DNA of 64,000 bases from positions 248,001 to 312,000 of the forward strand of contig NZ_AP026695.1 of assembly GCF_025998175.1 (NCBI RefSeq), read 5' to 3'. Position numbers and translations under genes: made by a program. A model generated the notes under the pieces. That model was given only the letters and a program-made list of their open reading frames with translations. It did not search any database and had not been told where the DNA came from. Origin of the DNA: Nitrosopumilus zosterae (lineage in GTDB: Archaea > Thermoproteota > Nitrososphaeria > Nitrososphaerales > Nitrosopumilaceae). Shown piece after piece: positions 23,416-32,531 of the stretch. Each line of letters starts with the position of its first letter. Positions within the stretch are counted from its first letter, which is position 1.

Positions 23416-24531
23416 ATGAATGAAAAATTTGTGTTGTTTGGTGTTTTAATCGCTATTTTGATGGGTGGTTCCTTTGGAATATTTTCTATTGAGGATTCCT
23501 TTGCTGAAGATAATCTTTCTGTAAGTAGAGAAGATTCTGAAGCATATAAAAAACAAATTGAAAAACAAGAAGAACAAAAACAAAAAGCTGAAGAAAGAAA
23601 ACAAAAACTAGAAGAAAAACAAGAAGAACAAAAACAAAAAGCTGAAGAAAGAAAACAAAAACTAGAAGAAAAACAAGAAGAACAAAAACAAAAAGCTGAA
23701 GAAAGAAAACAAAAACTAGAAGAAAAGAAAATTAAATTAGATTCTAATAGAAAAAAACTTGAAGAAAAATTATCTGAAAAGATAAACAAATATGAAGAAA
23801 AATTGAGGGAAATCAAAGAAAAATATCTCAACCGATTCAATTCTGATTTTTCAGGTGATACAGAAAAATTTTCAACTGCTGCATTAAATCTAGACAATGA
23901 AATAAATAAAAAATCAGAAGAAATCCGTAAAAAACTTGAGGAAAAACAAGAAAAATTAGATTTTAGAACGCAAAGGATTCTTGAGAAAATTAATGATGGT
24001 GATTATTTAGGTGATAAGATTAGCTCATCCACTAAAAATGAAACTTATGAACTTGTTTTTGATTCTGTAACTGCAACAGGAATTCATAACAATACGCAAT
24101 CATCATTTCTTGAAGGTAATATGATCTTCAAGATATTTGATAAGAGTAAATCAAATCTAAAATTAGAATTACAAGAATGTCACATTCTTGTGGATAATGT
24201 TCCTTACAATTGTGGTTTTGGTAAAGCTAGAACCATCACTTCTGGAGATTCTGGTGTTAAAGATTCATTAGTTATTCTTGCATTCTTGGAAGATGCTGTT
24301 ATTGAAGAAGTTCACTCTACCCTCAAAATTTCATTAAGTGCTGATTCCCCTATAGGTGATATTGATGATTCATCACAAGTTTCGATTCTAGGACCTCAAA
24401 GCAAAATTTCTGGCATGTGGTTTTTAGATGGAACTGGAACTTTAACTAGAACTGTTTTAACAATTGATGATTCAACGGATGATGAAATTACTGTTGAATT
24501 AAATGAATCTATTGGTGTTAGCGGGAATTAA
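23416..24531 (+). CDS. Secreted coiled-coil protein with tandem 18-residue repeats
   Basis: The 371-residue exported protein has a signal peptide (about 1-30, ending EDSFAED). A long Lys/Glu/Gln coiled coil covers residues 40-190, including three exact-length repeats of QEEQKQKAEERKQKLEEK. A beta-rich domain of about 160 residues follows, with two Cys (ECHILVDNVPYNCGFG), possibly disulfide-bonded. It is likely a surface or envelope spacer. It is followed after two bases by another secreted protein, probably in one operon. Confidence 0.75.
   Translation: MNEKFVLFGVLIAILMGGSFGIFSIEDSFAEDNLSVSREDSEAYKKQIEKQEEQKQKAEERKQKLEEKQEEQKQKAEERKQKLEEKQEEQKQKAEERKQKLEEKKIKLDSNRKKLEEKLSEKINKYEEKLREIKEKYLNRFNSDFSGDTEKFSTAALNLDNEINKKSEEIRKKLEEKQEKLDFRTQRILEKINDGDYLGDKISSSTKNETYELVFDSVTATGIHNNTQSSFLEGNMIFKIFDKSKSNLKLELQECHILVDNVPYNCGFGKARTITSGDSGVKDSLVILAFLEDAVIEEVHSTLKISLSADSPIGDIDDSSQVSILGPQSKISGMWFLDGTGTLTRTVLTIDDSTDDEITVELNESIGVSGN
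23566..23727 (+). repeat. Three tandem 54-nt repeats
   Basis: A 54-nt unit starting CAAGAAGAACAAAAACAAAA is repeated three times at 23566, 23620 and 23674 inside the coiled-coil gene. The copies are almost identical at DNA level, so copy number may vary between strains. Confidence 0.85.
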
Positions 24532-24533
24532 CA

Positions 24534-25220
24534 ATGCTTAGAAAAAATTTATTTTTTTCACTTGGTTTTATTCTCTCAATTTTATTAATTTCATGTCCTT
24601 CACTCTCTTTTGGTGAAAAGGATACTGTATCTGTTGAATCATTTGATGTCCATTATGATATTGAAAATGGAATTCTTGAATCAATTTTCTTAGATCCTGA
24701 TTTTATAGAATTACTCATAACAATGAATACATCATCGGATGGTACTTTTGAAATTACAATTCCGAGAAATCTTTTAGATGCAAAATTTGATGCATCTGAT
24801 GATGTTTTTTTCATTTTAGTTGATGGATTTGAAACTGATTATGTAGAAATAAATTCTGATTCAAACTCTAGAACACTTGTAATTCCATTTTTTTCTGGTG
24901 ACTCTGTAATTGATATTATTGGAACAAATGCATTTAATCCGTTTTCAACAGAACCTGAAATCCCATCATGGATTAAGAATAATGCAGGATGGTGGGCTGA
25001 TGGACAAATTGATGATACTGCCTTTATTCAAGGAATTCAATATTTGATTACTGAGGGAATAATGGCTATTCCTCAAACTGAATCTGGAGTATCATCTGGA
25101 AATAAAATCCCATCATGGATTAAGAATAATGCAGGATGGTGGGCTGATGGACAAATTGATGATACTGCCTTTATTCAAGGAATTCAATATTTGGTAACCA
25201 ATGGTATTTTAGATGTCTAA
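24534..25220 (+). CDS. Secreted protein with duplicated Trp-rich surface domain
   Basis: The 228-residue exported protein has a signal peptide (about 1-27). A beta-sandwich-like domain of about 110 residues is followed by two copies of a module with IPSWIKNNAGWWADGQIDD and AFIQGIQYL. This WIKNNAGWWA module recurs in exported proteins of ammonia-oxidising archaea. The two copies are identical over 89 nt, so the duplication is recent or maintained by conversion. The function is unknown; a surface role is likely. Confidence 0.75.
   Translation: MLRKNLFFSLGFILSILLISCPSLSFGEKDTVSVESFDVHYDIENGILESIFLDPDFIELLITMNTSSDGTFEITIPRNLLDAKFDASDDVFFILVDGFETDYVEINSDSNSRTLVIPFFSGDSVIDIIGTNAFNPFSTEPEIPSWIKNNAGWWADGQIDDTAFIQGIQYLITEGIMAIPQTESGVSSGNKIPSWIKNNAGWWADGQIDDTAFIQGIQYLVTNGILDV
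24958..25046 (+). repeat. 89-bp perfect direct repeat, copy 1
   Basis: Begins AAATCCCATCATGG and ends CAATATTTG. It is identical to 25105-25193, 147 bp (49 codons) downstream, so the reading frame is kept if recombination adds or removes a unit. Confidence 0.95.
25105..25193 (+). repeat. 89-bp perfect direct repeat, copy 2
   Basis: Second copy of the repeat at 24958-25046, encoding the last module of the secreted protein. Confidence 0.95.
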
Positions 25221-25228
25221 CTAGGCTC

Positions 25229-27547
25229 TTAATCCAACAAATTATGCATGGATTTCAAATCTTTCTTAAACGGTTCCAAAATTTCTGGAATTTCTACCTT
25301 GATTGAATCTTTTAATGATAGACTCTGAGATTTTTTCTCATTCCATACTTTTGAATTAAAATCAATAATTTCTTTAGTAATGCTACTTTGTTCTTCAAGG
25401 TTTTCTGCTTCGATTTGCTTTTGCTTGTGAATACTTTCTTTTGAATACAAAGTTTTCCACAAATGTTCTGTGATAAATGGAGTTATTGGCGCTAATAACT
25501 TCAAAATGGTTGACAATGTTTTATGTAAAGTAAAGATTGCTCCATCTCTTTCTTCATCAGAGAATCCTATTCCATACGCTCTTGCTTTGACCATTTCAAT
25601 ATAGTGTGCTGCAAACAAATTCCATGTAAATTCTCTAATAGCAATTGCTGGGATGAAAAAATTATATTCTTCATATCCTTTCTTACATTCTTTAACTAGC
25701 TTGTCTAATTCTGATAAAATCCATTTGTCTGACGCAGTAGTTTTTCCGGATTCAATAACTGGAAAACTGGACAAAAATCTTGAGACATTCCACAATTTAC
25801 TGAGAAATTTTTTGGTGGATTCTATTTTTTGCTCATTACATCTAAAATCATACCCGTGATTGATTTCACTTGCACTCCAAAATCTGAAAGTATCCGCACC
25901 CAGTTTTTCAATTACAGGCAAAGGATCAATCGCATTTCCTTTACTCTTACTCATCTTCATTCCCTTTTCGTCAAGACCATACCCCATTACCCAAGCTTCG
26001 TTCCATGGTTTCTTCCCTGTAAGTTGCTCACACCTAAGTAGCGTATAGTATAACCATGTCCTGACAATATCTTTCGCTTGAGGTCTTATTGATGTAGGAT
26101 ATACCTTGTTGAAAAATTCATCATCCCTGTTGTATTTGCTAATGAATAATGGTGATACACTAGAATCCATCCATGTATCAAATGTGCGCTCCTCTCCAAC
26201 AAATTCAGTTGAATCGCATTTGAGGCAATTATTAATTGGGCATTCTTCGTTCCATGGTTTGTAATATTTTCCAGGCTCAGGAATGTGTGGTTCTGAGCAT
26301 TTTTTGCAGTACCATATTGGGATTTCAGTACCATAATACCGTCTTCTAGATATTGGCCAGTCAATATTGATAGATTCTAGCCAATTCATTAGAATTTGCT
26401 TATGCATTGGTGGATAAAATTCAATTTCCTGTCCAAGCGTTTTTATTTTTTCAACTGATTCTTTTTGTTTAAGATAATACTCTTCCATTGGGATAATTTC
26501 AATCGGTGTTTTACTTCTCTCTGAAACAGGTGTTCTGTGACTAATCTCTTCTATCTTTTCTACAAATCCTCTAGATTCCAAGTCTTCTATGATCTTTGTT
26601 CTAGCTTGTTTTGGTTTCAGTCCAGTATATTCTCCTGCAACCTCGGTCATTTTTCCATCTAATCCAATTGCCACAATCTCCTCTAACTTTAGTTCTCTAA
26701 ACAATGCAACATCATTTTGATCACCATAACTACATACCATTACTGCACCAGAACCAAATTCTTGCTGAGCAGAATGATGTGTTCGTAGCTCAACTTCTGC
26801 ATTAGTAATTGGAACAATTACTTTTTTTCCTATATGCTTAGTGTATCTTTCATCTTCAGGGTTTACAATGATTGTTCTACATGCACAGAGTAATTCTGGT
26901 CTTGTACTTGCAATGATTATTTCTTGGTCTGTGTCTTTAATTTTAAATTTCATGTACACTAATTTTGTAGATAGATCCTCGTATGTGATTTCTGCATCTG
27001 CAATTGTTGTTCCAGATACCCAATCATAATTATTCGGTCTATTTGCAAGATATACTTGTCCTTTTTTCCACAAGTTGATGAATGTTGATTGTGTTAGCGT
27101 TCTGTATTCTTCTGAATCTGTTCGGTAATAATTTGCAAAATCTCCACTAATCCCCAAACTTTTCATAATCAGAACCATTTCAGCTTCTAAATCGTCTAAC
27201 GCATCTCTGCACAAATTCAGAAATTCTCCTCTGTCAGTTTCTCTCATTCTGATATTGTGTTTCTTCTCAGTGTACAATTCAACTGGTAATCCATTTCTAT
27301 CAATCCCTATAGGAAAGTAGACATTTTTTCCTGCCATTCTTGCTGTGCGTGCAATCATATCAATTTGTGAATAATGAGCAGCTGCTCCGATATGCCATGG
27401 CCTTCCTGAAGGATATGGTGGTGGAGTATCTATGGTATAGTTGTCTTCAGTTGGTAAAAAGTCATAAATTTTTTCATTCTCCCATTGTTTTAGAATTTCC
27501 TTCTCTAATTCTGGATTCCATGCTTTTTCTGATATTTTAGGTTCCAT
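25229..27547 (-). CDS. valS: Valyl-tRNA synthetase
   Basis: Class I synthetase, 772 residues, archaeal short type. PSGRPWHIGAAAHYSQIDM carries a HIGH variant (HIGA), and KMSKSKGNAIDPLP is the second signature. The editing domain has ASTRPELLCACRTIIVNPED. Zinc-type Cys motifs (WYCKKCSEPH, CLKCDST) lie between the editing and catalytic parts. The ValRS call rests on SKGNAIDPLPVIEKLGADTF; LeuRS and IleRS are longer and differ there. Confidence 0.93.
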   Translation of the reverse strand: MEPKISEKAWNPELEKEILKQWENEKIYDFLPTEDNYTIDTPPPYPSGRPWHIGAAAHYSQIDMIARTARMAGKNVYFPIGIDRNGLPVELYTEKKHNIRMRETDRGEFLNLCRDALDDLEAEMVLIMKSLGISGDFANYYRTDSEEYRTLTQSTFINLWKKGQVYLANRPNNYDWVSGTTIADAEITYEDLSTKLVYMKFKIKDTDQEIIIASTRPELLCACRTIIVNPEDERYTKHIGKKVIVPITNAEVELRTHHSAQQEFGSGAVMVCSYGDQNDVALFRELKLEEIVAIGLDGKMTEVAGEYTGLKPKQARTKIIEDLESRGFVEKIEEISHRTPVSERSKTPIEIIPMEEYYLKQKESVEKIKTLGQEIEFYPPMHKQILMNWLESINIDWPISRRRYYGTEIPIWYCKKCSEPHIPEPGKYYKPWNEECPINNCLKCDSTEFVGEERTFDTWMDSSVSPLFISKYNRDDEFFNKVYPTSIRPQAKDIVRTWLYYTLLRCEQLTGKKPWNEAWVMGYGLDEKGMKMSKSKGNAIDPLPVIEKLGADTFRFWSASEINHGYDFRCNEQKIESTKKFLSKLWNVSRFLSSFPVIESGKTTASDKWILSELDKLVKECKKGYEEYNFFIPAIAIREFTWNLFAAHYIEMVKARAYGIGFSDEERDGAIFTLHKTLSTILKLLAPITPFITEHLWKTLYSKESIHKQKQIEAENLEEQSSITKEIIDFNSKVWNEKKSQSLSLKDSIKVEIPEILEPFKKDLKSMHNLLD

Positions 27548-27554
27548 TTCTTAA

Positions 27555-28370
27555 TTATCTTGAAATATTTGAAATGATGTGAGATCCTTTATTGTAACCT
27601 TCATAGATGTAAACACCTACTGCTTCTACATTCGATGGCATTTTTGGCGCTAATAATTTTATAATCTCACTTGACAGATTCTCTACTGTAGCTTCTCCTT
27701 CTAAAAGATAGGTTGTGTTCTTTGGAACTTGTAATTCAAACATTCCTTTGGGACCTTCAAATTGAATGTGGTAATGTGAATCGTCTTCTTTCTTTAGATA
27801 TTTTCTGTTGATAAAAAATTTATGATCAAATACATTTACAACTTCTTTGATGATTTTTTTAGCCTCTCCAAAATCTAAAAGTAAGTTATCTTTCATCTGC
27901 CCTACAAGTTCAACCATTACCGAAGATGTATGTCCATGTAAAATAGAACATTTTTCAACCAATGGAAGAATATGTGCATAATCAAATGAGAAAGATGCAT
28001 CTTCTAAAAATATTGAACCTGTTTGTGGTGTTTTATCATAAAATACCACATCTTGTAATTCTTTAATCTGTGCAACATATTTTGCATGGCCTATTGCCAT
28101 TACTTTTTCTTGAGGAAAGTCTTCTTTGATTTGCTTGTATTTTTCAATATCTTCATCAGTATCAATTACTTCGATCAATCCTTTTTCAGTTTTAAAATCT
28201 ACTGAGACCTCAATTCCATTTTTTAATATAATCTTGTGATTGTATTGGTATTCTTCTTCAAGAAATGTTAGCATTTGAGCTACTGTTAATTCAGTTCTCG
28301 TTTTGAGCAAATTACCCTTTTTATCGATATATCTAAAATCTGAATCTAAAATTGTCGGACTTGCTGTCAT
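27555..28370 (-). CDS. QueD/PTPS-family protein with extra N-terminal domain
   Basis: The C-terminal half (about residues 125-271) is a 6-pyruvoyl-tetrahydropterin synthase/QueD fold. The zinc histidines are in FSFDYAHIL and HGHTSSVMVEL, with the catalytic-type Cys in EKCSILHGH. It probably makes carboxytetrahydropterin for archaeosine or a pterin. The N-terminal half is unusual: NGIEVSVDFKTEKGLIEVID followed by a helical region resembles a PD-(D/E)XK nuclease-like fold but lacks the catalytic Lys. It lies seven bases after valS, and a PCD gene is 67 nt upstream. Confidence 0.8.
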   Translation of the reverse strand: MTASPTILDSDFRYIDKKGNLLKTRTELTVAQMLTFLEEEYQYNHKIILKNGIEVSVDFKTEKGLIEVIDTDEDIEKYKQIKEDFPQEKVMAIGHAKYVAQIKELQDVVFYDKTPQTGSIFLEDASFSFDYAHILPLVEKCSILHGHTSSVMVELVGQMKDNLLLDFGEAKKIIKEVVNVFDHKFFINRKYLKKEDDSHYHIQFEGPKGMFELQVPKNTTYLLEGEATVENLSSEIIKLLAPKMPSNVEAVGVYIYEGYNKGSHIISNISR

Positions 28371-28437
28371 TTGAAGTCATCTGGCTTTGGATATAATATA
28401 AATTCTGTAATGATGGTCCTAAAATTCCTCATTAAAT

Positions 28438-28713
28438 CTATGCTAAGGAATTTAGGATTTTGGCAAGATTGATGTCATTTTTTGTTATTCCTCCAGCATC
28501 ATGTGTTGTTAATTCTATGGTGATTCGATTGTATACATTAAACCATTCTGGATGATGATTCATTTTTTCAATCTCCATAGCTGCTCTAGTCATAAAACCA
28601 AATGCCTGGTTAAAATTTTCAAATTTAAATTCTTTATGTAATTTTTCGTTAACAATGATCCAACCGGGCAAATTCTTTAATTGTTCATCAATTTCTAATT
28701 GCGATAGTCGCAT
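28438..28713 (-). CDS. Pterin-4a-carbinolamine dehydratase
   Basis: The 91-residue PCD/DCoH family protein carries the signature [20 protein letters not shown] followed by THDAGGIT, including the HH, Trp and Asp of the active site. The enzyme recycles pterin after aromatic hydroxylation, or may act in molybdopterin-related metabolism. It sits upstream of the QueD-like gene on the same strand; a shared pterin context is plausible. Confidence 0.93.
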   Translation of the reverse strand: MRLSQLEIDEQLKNLPGWIIVNEKLHKEFKFENFNQAFGFMTRAAMEIEKMNHHPEWFNVYNRITIELTTHDAGGITKNDINLAKILNSLA

Positions 28714-28781
28714 TGAATTGTCTTAATATAACGTTAAATTAAAAGATTGATTCAATACCTTCCTATGGAGTTTGTGTTGTA

Positions 28782-29543
28782 ATGGCTATGAATGAATTGA
28801 ATAAAAAATTACTTGAAAATATTAAAGATTCTATTTCCGAGACTGTTCAAAAAAAGAAAATTGGAATTGCATTTTCAGGAGGTGTAGATAGTACATTAAT
28901 TTCAAAAATCTGTTACAACATGAATTATGATGTTGTTTTATTGACGATTGGATTTTCTGAATCACATGATATTTTATTTGCCAAGCAAGTCAACGAATAT
29001 CTAAAATACCCTCATCATATTCTAGAAATTGATTCTAAAACTTTTCCTGATGTTTCTTTAAAAATTAAACAAAAAATACAAACCGAAAATTTATCTTGGA
29101 ATGAAAACTGTATTGCATTTTATTATGTTTCTAAACTGGCAAATAGACTAGAACTTGATACTGTAATTACAGCTAATGGTATAGATGAATTATTTTGTGG
29201 CTACAACGCCTATAGAGAAGCATTTTCAGAAGGAGAATCTAAAATTCATGAGGTAATGATTACAAAATTAAACAATGAATTAAAAATGATGAAGGCCGTG
29301 AATCTCATCGCATCTGAATTTGGAGTAAAAATACTTCAACCTTTACTCTCTTCAAAATTTATCGAGTATGCAAAAACTATCCCGATATCTGAAAAAATTC
29401 ATGATTCTGAGGATTTGTACCGAAAACACATCATAAGAAAATTAGCAAGTGACATTAAAGTCCCAGAACTTTCTTGCACAAAACGAAAGAAAGCATTACA
29501 ATATGGATCAAAAATTCATAAAGCCTTGCTAAAAACTAGATGA
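28782..29543 (+). CDS. Asparagine synthetase-like PP-loop protein without glutaminase
   Basis: The 253-residue protein has the PP-loop SGGVDSTLISK (about residues 33-43), ANGIDELFCGYNAYREAF typical of the asparagine synthetase synthase domain, and a C-terminal SCTKRKKALQYGS. The N-terminal glutaminase domain of AsnB is missing, so it must use free ammonia or a partner. It may make asparagine or adenylate another carboxylate, such as in tRNA-base or cofactor synthesis. It overlaps purB tail-to-tail by 8 nt. Confidence 0.8.
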   Translation: MAMNELNKKLLENIKDSISETVQKKKIGIAFSGGVDSTLISKICYNMNYDVVLLTIGFSESHDILFAKQVNEYLKYPHHILEIDSKTFPDVSLKIKQKIQTENLSWNENCIAFYYVSKLANRLELDTVITANGIDELFCGYNAYREAFSEGESKIHEVMITKLNNELKMMKAVNLIASEFGVKILQPLLSSKFIEYAKTIPISEKIHDSEDLYRKHIIRKLASDIKVPELSCTKRKKALQYGSKIHKALLKTR

Positions 29544-30897
29544 ATTTTCTAATTGTATTTTGAACAGATTTTTCTACATTCTTTATAATTGCAGAAGATG
29601 CACCCAGATGTTTTTCTGGTGAAAATATTGAATCAATTTCTTTATCAGTTAATTTTGAAGAAAATGCTTTGTCCTTTTTGATTGCATCGATATACTGCAT
29701 TCCCTTATCATTTGCCTCAAATGCAACTCTTTGAACATCCTTGTATGCTACAAATCTGGGTATTCCTTTTTTGATTAGTGCTTCTAAGACAAATTCAGCA
29801 AAAATTTGTCCTTTGGTTATGTACAAATTATCTACAATCCTTTTTTCATTAACCATCAAGTTTGAAACAATTCTAGTCATGGTTTCAAGCATTTCATCAA
29901 CCAAAATGGATACTGTTGGAATTACAAATCTTTCATTAGCTGAATTTGACAGATCCCGTTCATGCCATAATGGAATATTCTCAAAAGAAACCGCAACTTG
30001 ACTTCTTACTAATTTAGATAATGATGATACTCTTTCACTTTTGATTGGATTTCTTTTAACAGGAACCGCACTACTTCCCATTTGACCTTTCTTGAATTGT
30101 TCTGCTACTTCAGCAATCTCTGTTCTTTGTAAGTTTCTAATTTCTATTGCAATTTTTTCTAAAGTTGCTCCAATTAGTGCTAATTCAAATACATATTCTG
30201 CATATCTTTCTCTTGGAATGACTTGTGTTGTAACTTCTGCTGGAAATAATTTCAATCTTTTAGCTACTCTTTTTTGTACCTCAAGTGATTTTGCACCCAT
30301 TAGTGATCCTGTTCCAACAACCCCTAATGTCTTACAAATTAAAATTCTCTTTTTAATTTCTTCTATTCTTTCTACATGTTTTGCCATTTCAGCTGCCCAA
30401 TTTGCAAATTTTAATCCAAATGATATGATACTTGCATGCTGTCCATGAGTTCTTCCAACAGCTGGAATTTTTTCGTATTTTATTGCTTTTTTTGCAAGAA
30501 TTGATGCCATCTTTGCAACCTTTGGTTCAATGATTTGTAATGCATCTCGCATTTGCATTGAGTTACTTGTATCTACCAAATCATTACTTGTTAATCCATA
30601 ATGTATCCATGGTCTGGCATTTTTACTACATTTTTCACTTAATGATTCTACAAGAGCTGCAGTGTCATGATCACTTTTTACTTCTAACTGTTTAATTCTT
30701 TTAGCCGAAATTTTTCCAGACACTGCAATTTTGAATATTTCTTTACCTACACTTTTTGAGATCATCCCTATCTCACTTTGTGAAATTGCAGCTGCTCCTT
30801 CAATCTCTAGTTGGTAATCCACTTTCTTCTGTTCACTAAAAATAATCAACATTTCTTTTGTTCCATAACGACCACTATCAATAGGTAAAATTGCCAA
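29536..30897 (-). CDS. purB: Adenylosuccinate lyase
   Basis: Catalyses two steps of purine synthesis, including adenylosuccinate to AMP. The 453-residue fumarase/aspartase superfamily enzyme carries the signature GSSAVPVKRNPIKSE (near residue 275-290), SNDLVDTSNSMQMRDAL and the catalytic-His region VGRTHGQHASI. PurA, the preceding step, lies at 48.3 kb. Confidence 0.97.
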   Translation of the reverse strand: MAILPIDSGRYGTKEMLIIFSEQKKVDYQLEIEGAAAISQSEIGMISKSVGKEIFKIAVSGKISAKRIKQLEVKSDHDTAALVESLSEKCSKNARPWIHYGLTSNDLVDTSNSMQMRDALQIIEPKVAKMASILAKKAIKYEKIPAVGRTHGQHASIISFGLKFANWAAEMAKHVERIEEIKKRILICKTLGVVGTGSLMGAKSLEVQKRVAKRLKLFPAEVTTQVIPRERYAEYVFELALIGATLEKIAIEIRNLQRTEIAEVAEQFKKGQMGSSAVPVKRNPIKSERVSSLSKLVRSQVAVSFENIPLWHERDLSNSANERFVIPTVSILVDEMLETMTRIVSNLMVNEKRIVDNLYITKGQIFAEFVLEALIKKGIPRFVAYKDVQRVAFEANDKGMQYIDAIKKDKAFSSKLTDKEIDSIFSPEKHLGASSAIIKNVEKSVQNTIRKFI

Positions 30898-30942
30898 TAA
30901 TCTTACTCTTTTTACACCGAAAATAAATCTACTTGTGAACGA

Positions 30943-31053
30943 TTAATTCACTCTATCTCGTAATTCATGGCAATCACACAAACAACCTTTCTTACATTTC
31001 ATTCTCTTACAGTCAGCACACACTTTTTTGTTCCAATATGGTGCAGTATTCAT
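30943..31053 (-). CDS. 36-residue cysteine-rich protein
   Basis: A small frame starting MNTAPYWNKKVCADCKRMKC and ending RDRVN. It has six Cys and a His in a CxxC...CxxxCxCxCH pattern, strongly suggesting a bound zinc. It lies one base downstream of the small membrane gene. The Cys spacing makes chance unlikely, but no family is recognised. Confidence 0.6.
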   Translation of the reverse strand: MNTAPYWNKKVCADCKRMKCKKGCLCDCHELRDRVN

Positions 31054-31054
31054 A

Positions 31055-31276
31055 CTAGTATCTCTGGGTTGCCTTGAAATTTCCTTTTTTTATCTGAAAG
31101 AGGATTTTGATTAAATAAAGTGTCCAAATACCCATTAAAATAAAATATAAAATACTCATATCTGGTTCTTCTGAAATTACATCTTTTTCAATCTCTTCTG
31201 GTTGATCAAATGGCGTTACATACACAATTCCGAGAAAAATTGGAATCCCGACTAATACAATTAATGGTATTGCCAT
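31055..31276 (-). CDS. Small two-helix membrane protein
   Basis: The 73-residue protein has membrane helices at about residues 1-21 (IPLIVLVGIPIFLGIVYV) and 43-63 (MSILYFILMGIWTLYLIKIL), joined by an acidic loop and followed by a basic tail. It lies in a tight minus-strand cluster with the Cys-rich gene and the CBS gene. No function is known. Confidence 0.6.
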   Translation of the reverse strand: MAIPLIVLVGIPIFLGIVYVTPFDQPEEIEKDVISEEPDMSILYFILMGIWTLYLIKILFQIKKGNFKATQRY

Positions 31277-31282
31277 GATTTT

Positions 31283-31744
31283 TTAATTATATGGACTATA
31301 ATTTGAATAAATTTTTGCTACAGAATGAAAATACATGTCTTTGATATCCTCTTCAACACAAACTGCTAATAAATTAACAATGTCTGATGCTGTAATTATT
31401 CCAACTATATTACCATCATCAATAACAGGTAATTTTCTTATGCCTCTATCATGCATCAAATCTGCTGCAGCTCTAACTGATTCATCTGAATTTATTGAAA
31501 ATAGCGGTGATGACATAATTTGTTTTATTGGAGTGCTGATTTGATATGCATGAGCTGCAACTTTTACCGCAAAATCTCTATCCGTAACAATTCCAATTGG
31601 CGTGTTATCTTCCATGATGATGACTGCCCCAACTTTAGAATCTTCCATCATTTTTGCAGTTTCATTCACTGTTAACGATGCATCCACAGAAATTACTGAT
31701 TTTGTCATTACGTCTGCTATTGTTGTTGTTTTTGCATCTGTCAT
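31283..31744 (-). CDS. Two-CBS-domain protein
   Basis: The 153-residue protein is a tandem pair of CBS domains. IADVMTKSVISVDASLTVNE with VGAVIIMEDNTPIGIVTDRD forms CBS1, and IKQIMSSPLFSINSDESVRA with IRKLPVIDDGNIVGIITASD forms CBS2. Such pairs bind adenine nucleotides and act as energy or redox sensors. I start at MTDAKTTT; the in-frame extension upstream is unlike CBS proteins. Confidence 0.92.
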   Translation of the reverse strand: MTDAKTTTIADVMTKSVISVDASLTVNETAKMMEDSKVGAVIIMEDNTPIGIVTDRDFAVKVAAHAYQISTPIKQIMSSPLFSINSDESVRAAADLMHDRGIRKLPVIDDGNIVGIITASDIVNLLAVCVEEDIKDMYFHSVAKIYSNYSPYN

Positions 31745-31830
31745 TTTACAAATATGTTTTCTATAATTACATATTTTATAGTCGCCTAGAATATCAAAGA
31801 TGAAAATCATCCTAGGCAATATCAACTAAA

Positions 31831-31840
31831 TTTAAATAAA
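31831..31840 (+). promoter_or_regulatory. TATA box of the universal stress gene
   Basis: TTTAAATAAA is centred about 26 nt before the ATG at 31861. This spacing selects that ATG over an in-frame TTG two codons upstream. Confidence 0.6.
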
Positions 31841-31860
31841 AAATTCTCTAGATTTTGACT

Positions 31861-32286
31861 ATGGGGACTCAAATTAAGAAAATTCTTGTTCCTTTAGATG
31901 GTTCTTCTAATTCTTTTCGAGGTCTTGATTTTGCTATTCATATGGCAAGAGAATGCCATGCAACAATAACTGGTTTGTATGTTGCAGGAATTGCTAAACC
32001 TCGAACTAATGATCCAATCACTCCTTTAGAGAAAATTTTATTGGATAATGCCCAAAAAATTATGAAAAAAGCCAAGTTAAAGTCAGCACAAAAAGGAATT
32101 CTCTTTTTTGACAGAGTAACATATGGTGATGACGGAAAAAGAATTGTTGAAACAGCAGAAAAACACAACTTTGATCTTATTGTAATCGGATCTAGAGGTA
32201 TGGGTGCTGCAAAAGAGATTTTTTTAGGAAGTACATCAAATTACGTACTTCATAAATCCAAAAAACCTGTACTCATAATAAAATAA
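31861..32286 (+). CDS. Universal stress protein (UspA family)
   Basis: The 141-residue single-Usp-domain protein starts IKKILVPLDGSSNSFRGLDFA. The ATP-binding signature near the end is GSRGMGAAKEIFLGSTSNYVLHKS, i.e. G-2x-G-9x-G(S/T), so it is probably the ATP-binding type. Divergent from the CBS gene; both families respond to energy stress. Confidence 0.94.
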   Translation: MGTQIKKILVPLDGSSNSFRGLDFAIHMARECHATITGLYVAGIAKPRTNDPITPLEKILLDNAQKIMKKAKLKSAQKGILFFDRVTYGDDGKRIVETAEKHNFDLIVIGSRGMGAAKEIFLGSTSNYVLHKSKKPVLIIK

Positions 32287-32312
32287 GTTATCATAAAAAA
32301 AATCTTTAGATT

Positions 32313-32453
32313 TTAAACATCTATTCCTGTTATTGTCCAATCTAATGCTCTAAGAACACCTTGATAATATTTCATAGCATCCATAGAACCACATTCTACC
32401 AATCTTTTTTCAATTTCTTTTCTATATTCCTCAATTTCTTTTTCAGTTTTCAT
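32313..32453 (-). CDS. 46-residue hypothetical protein
   Basis: A small helical protein: MKTEKEIEEYRKEIEKRL, then VECGSMDAMKYYQGVLRAL and WTITGIDV. Codon use and the well-formed amphipathic start suggest a true gene. No family is recognised and no membrane segment is present. Confidence 0.55.
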   Translation of the reverse strand: MKTEKEIEEYRKEIEKRLVECGSMDAMKYYQGVLRALDWTITGIDV

Positions 32454-32531
32454 GAATATTTTATCACAAAAATATTCGACTCATTAATCTTTTGATTCTA
32501 AATTAATCCTTTTTCTAACCTTGAAGGAATT

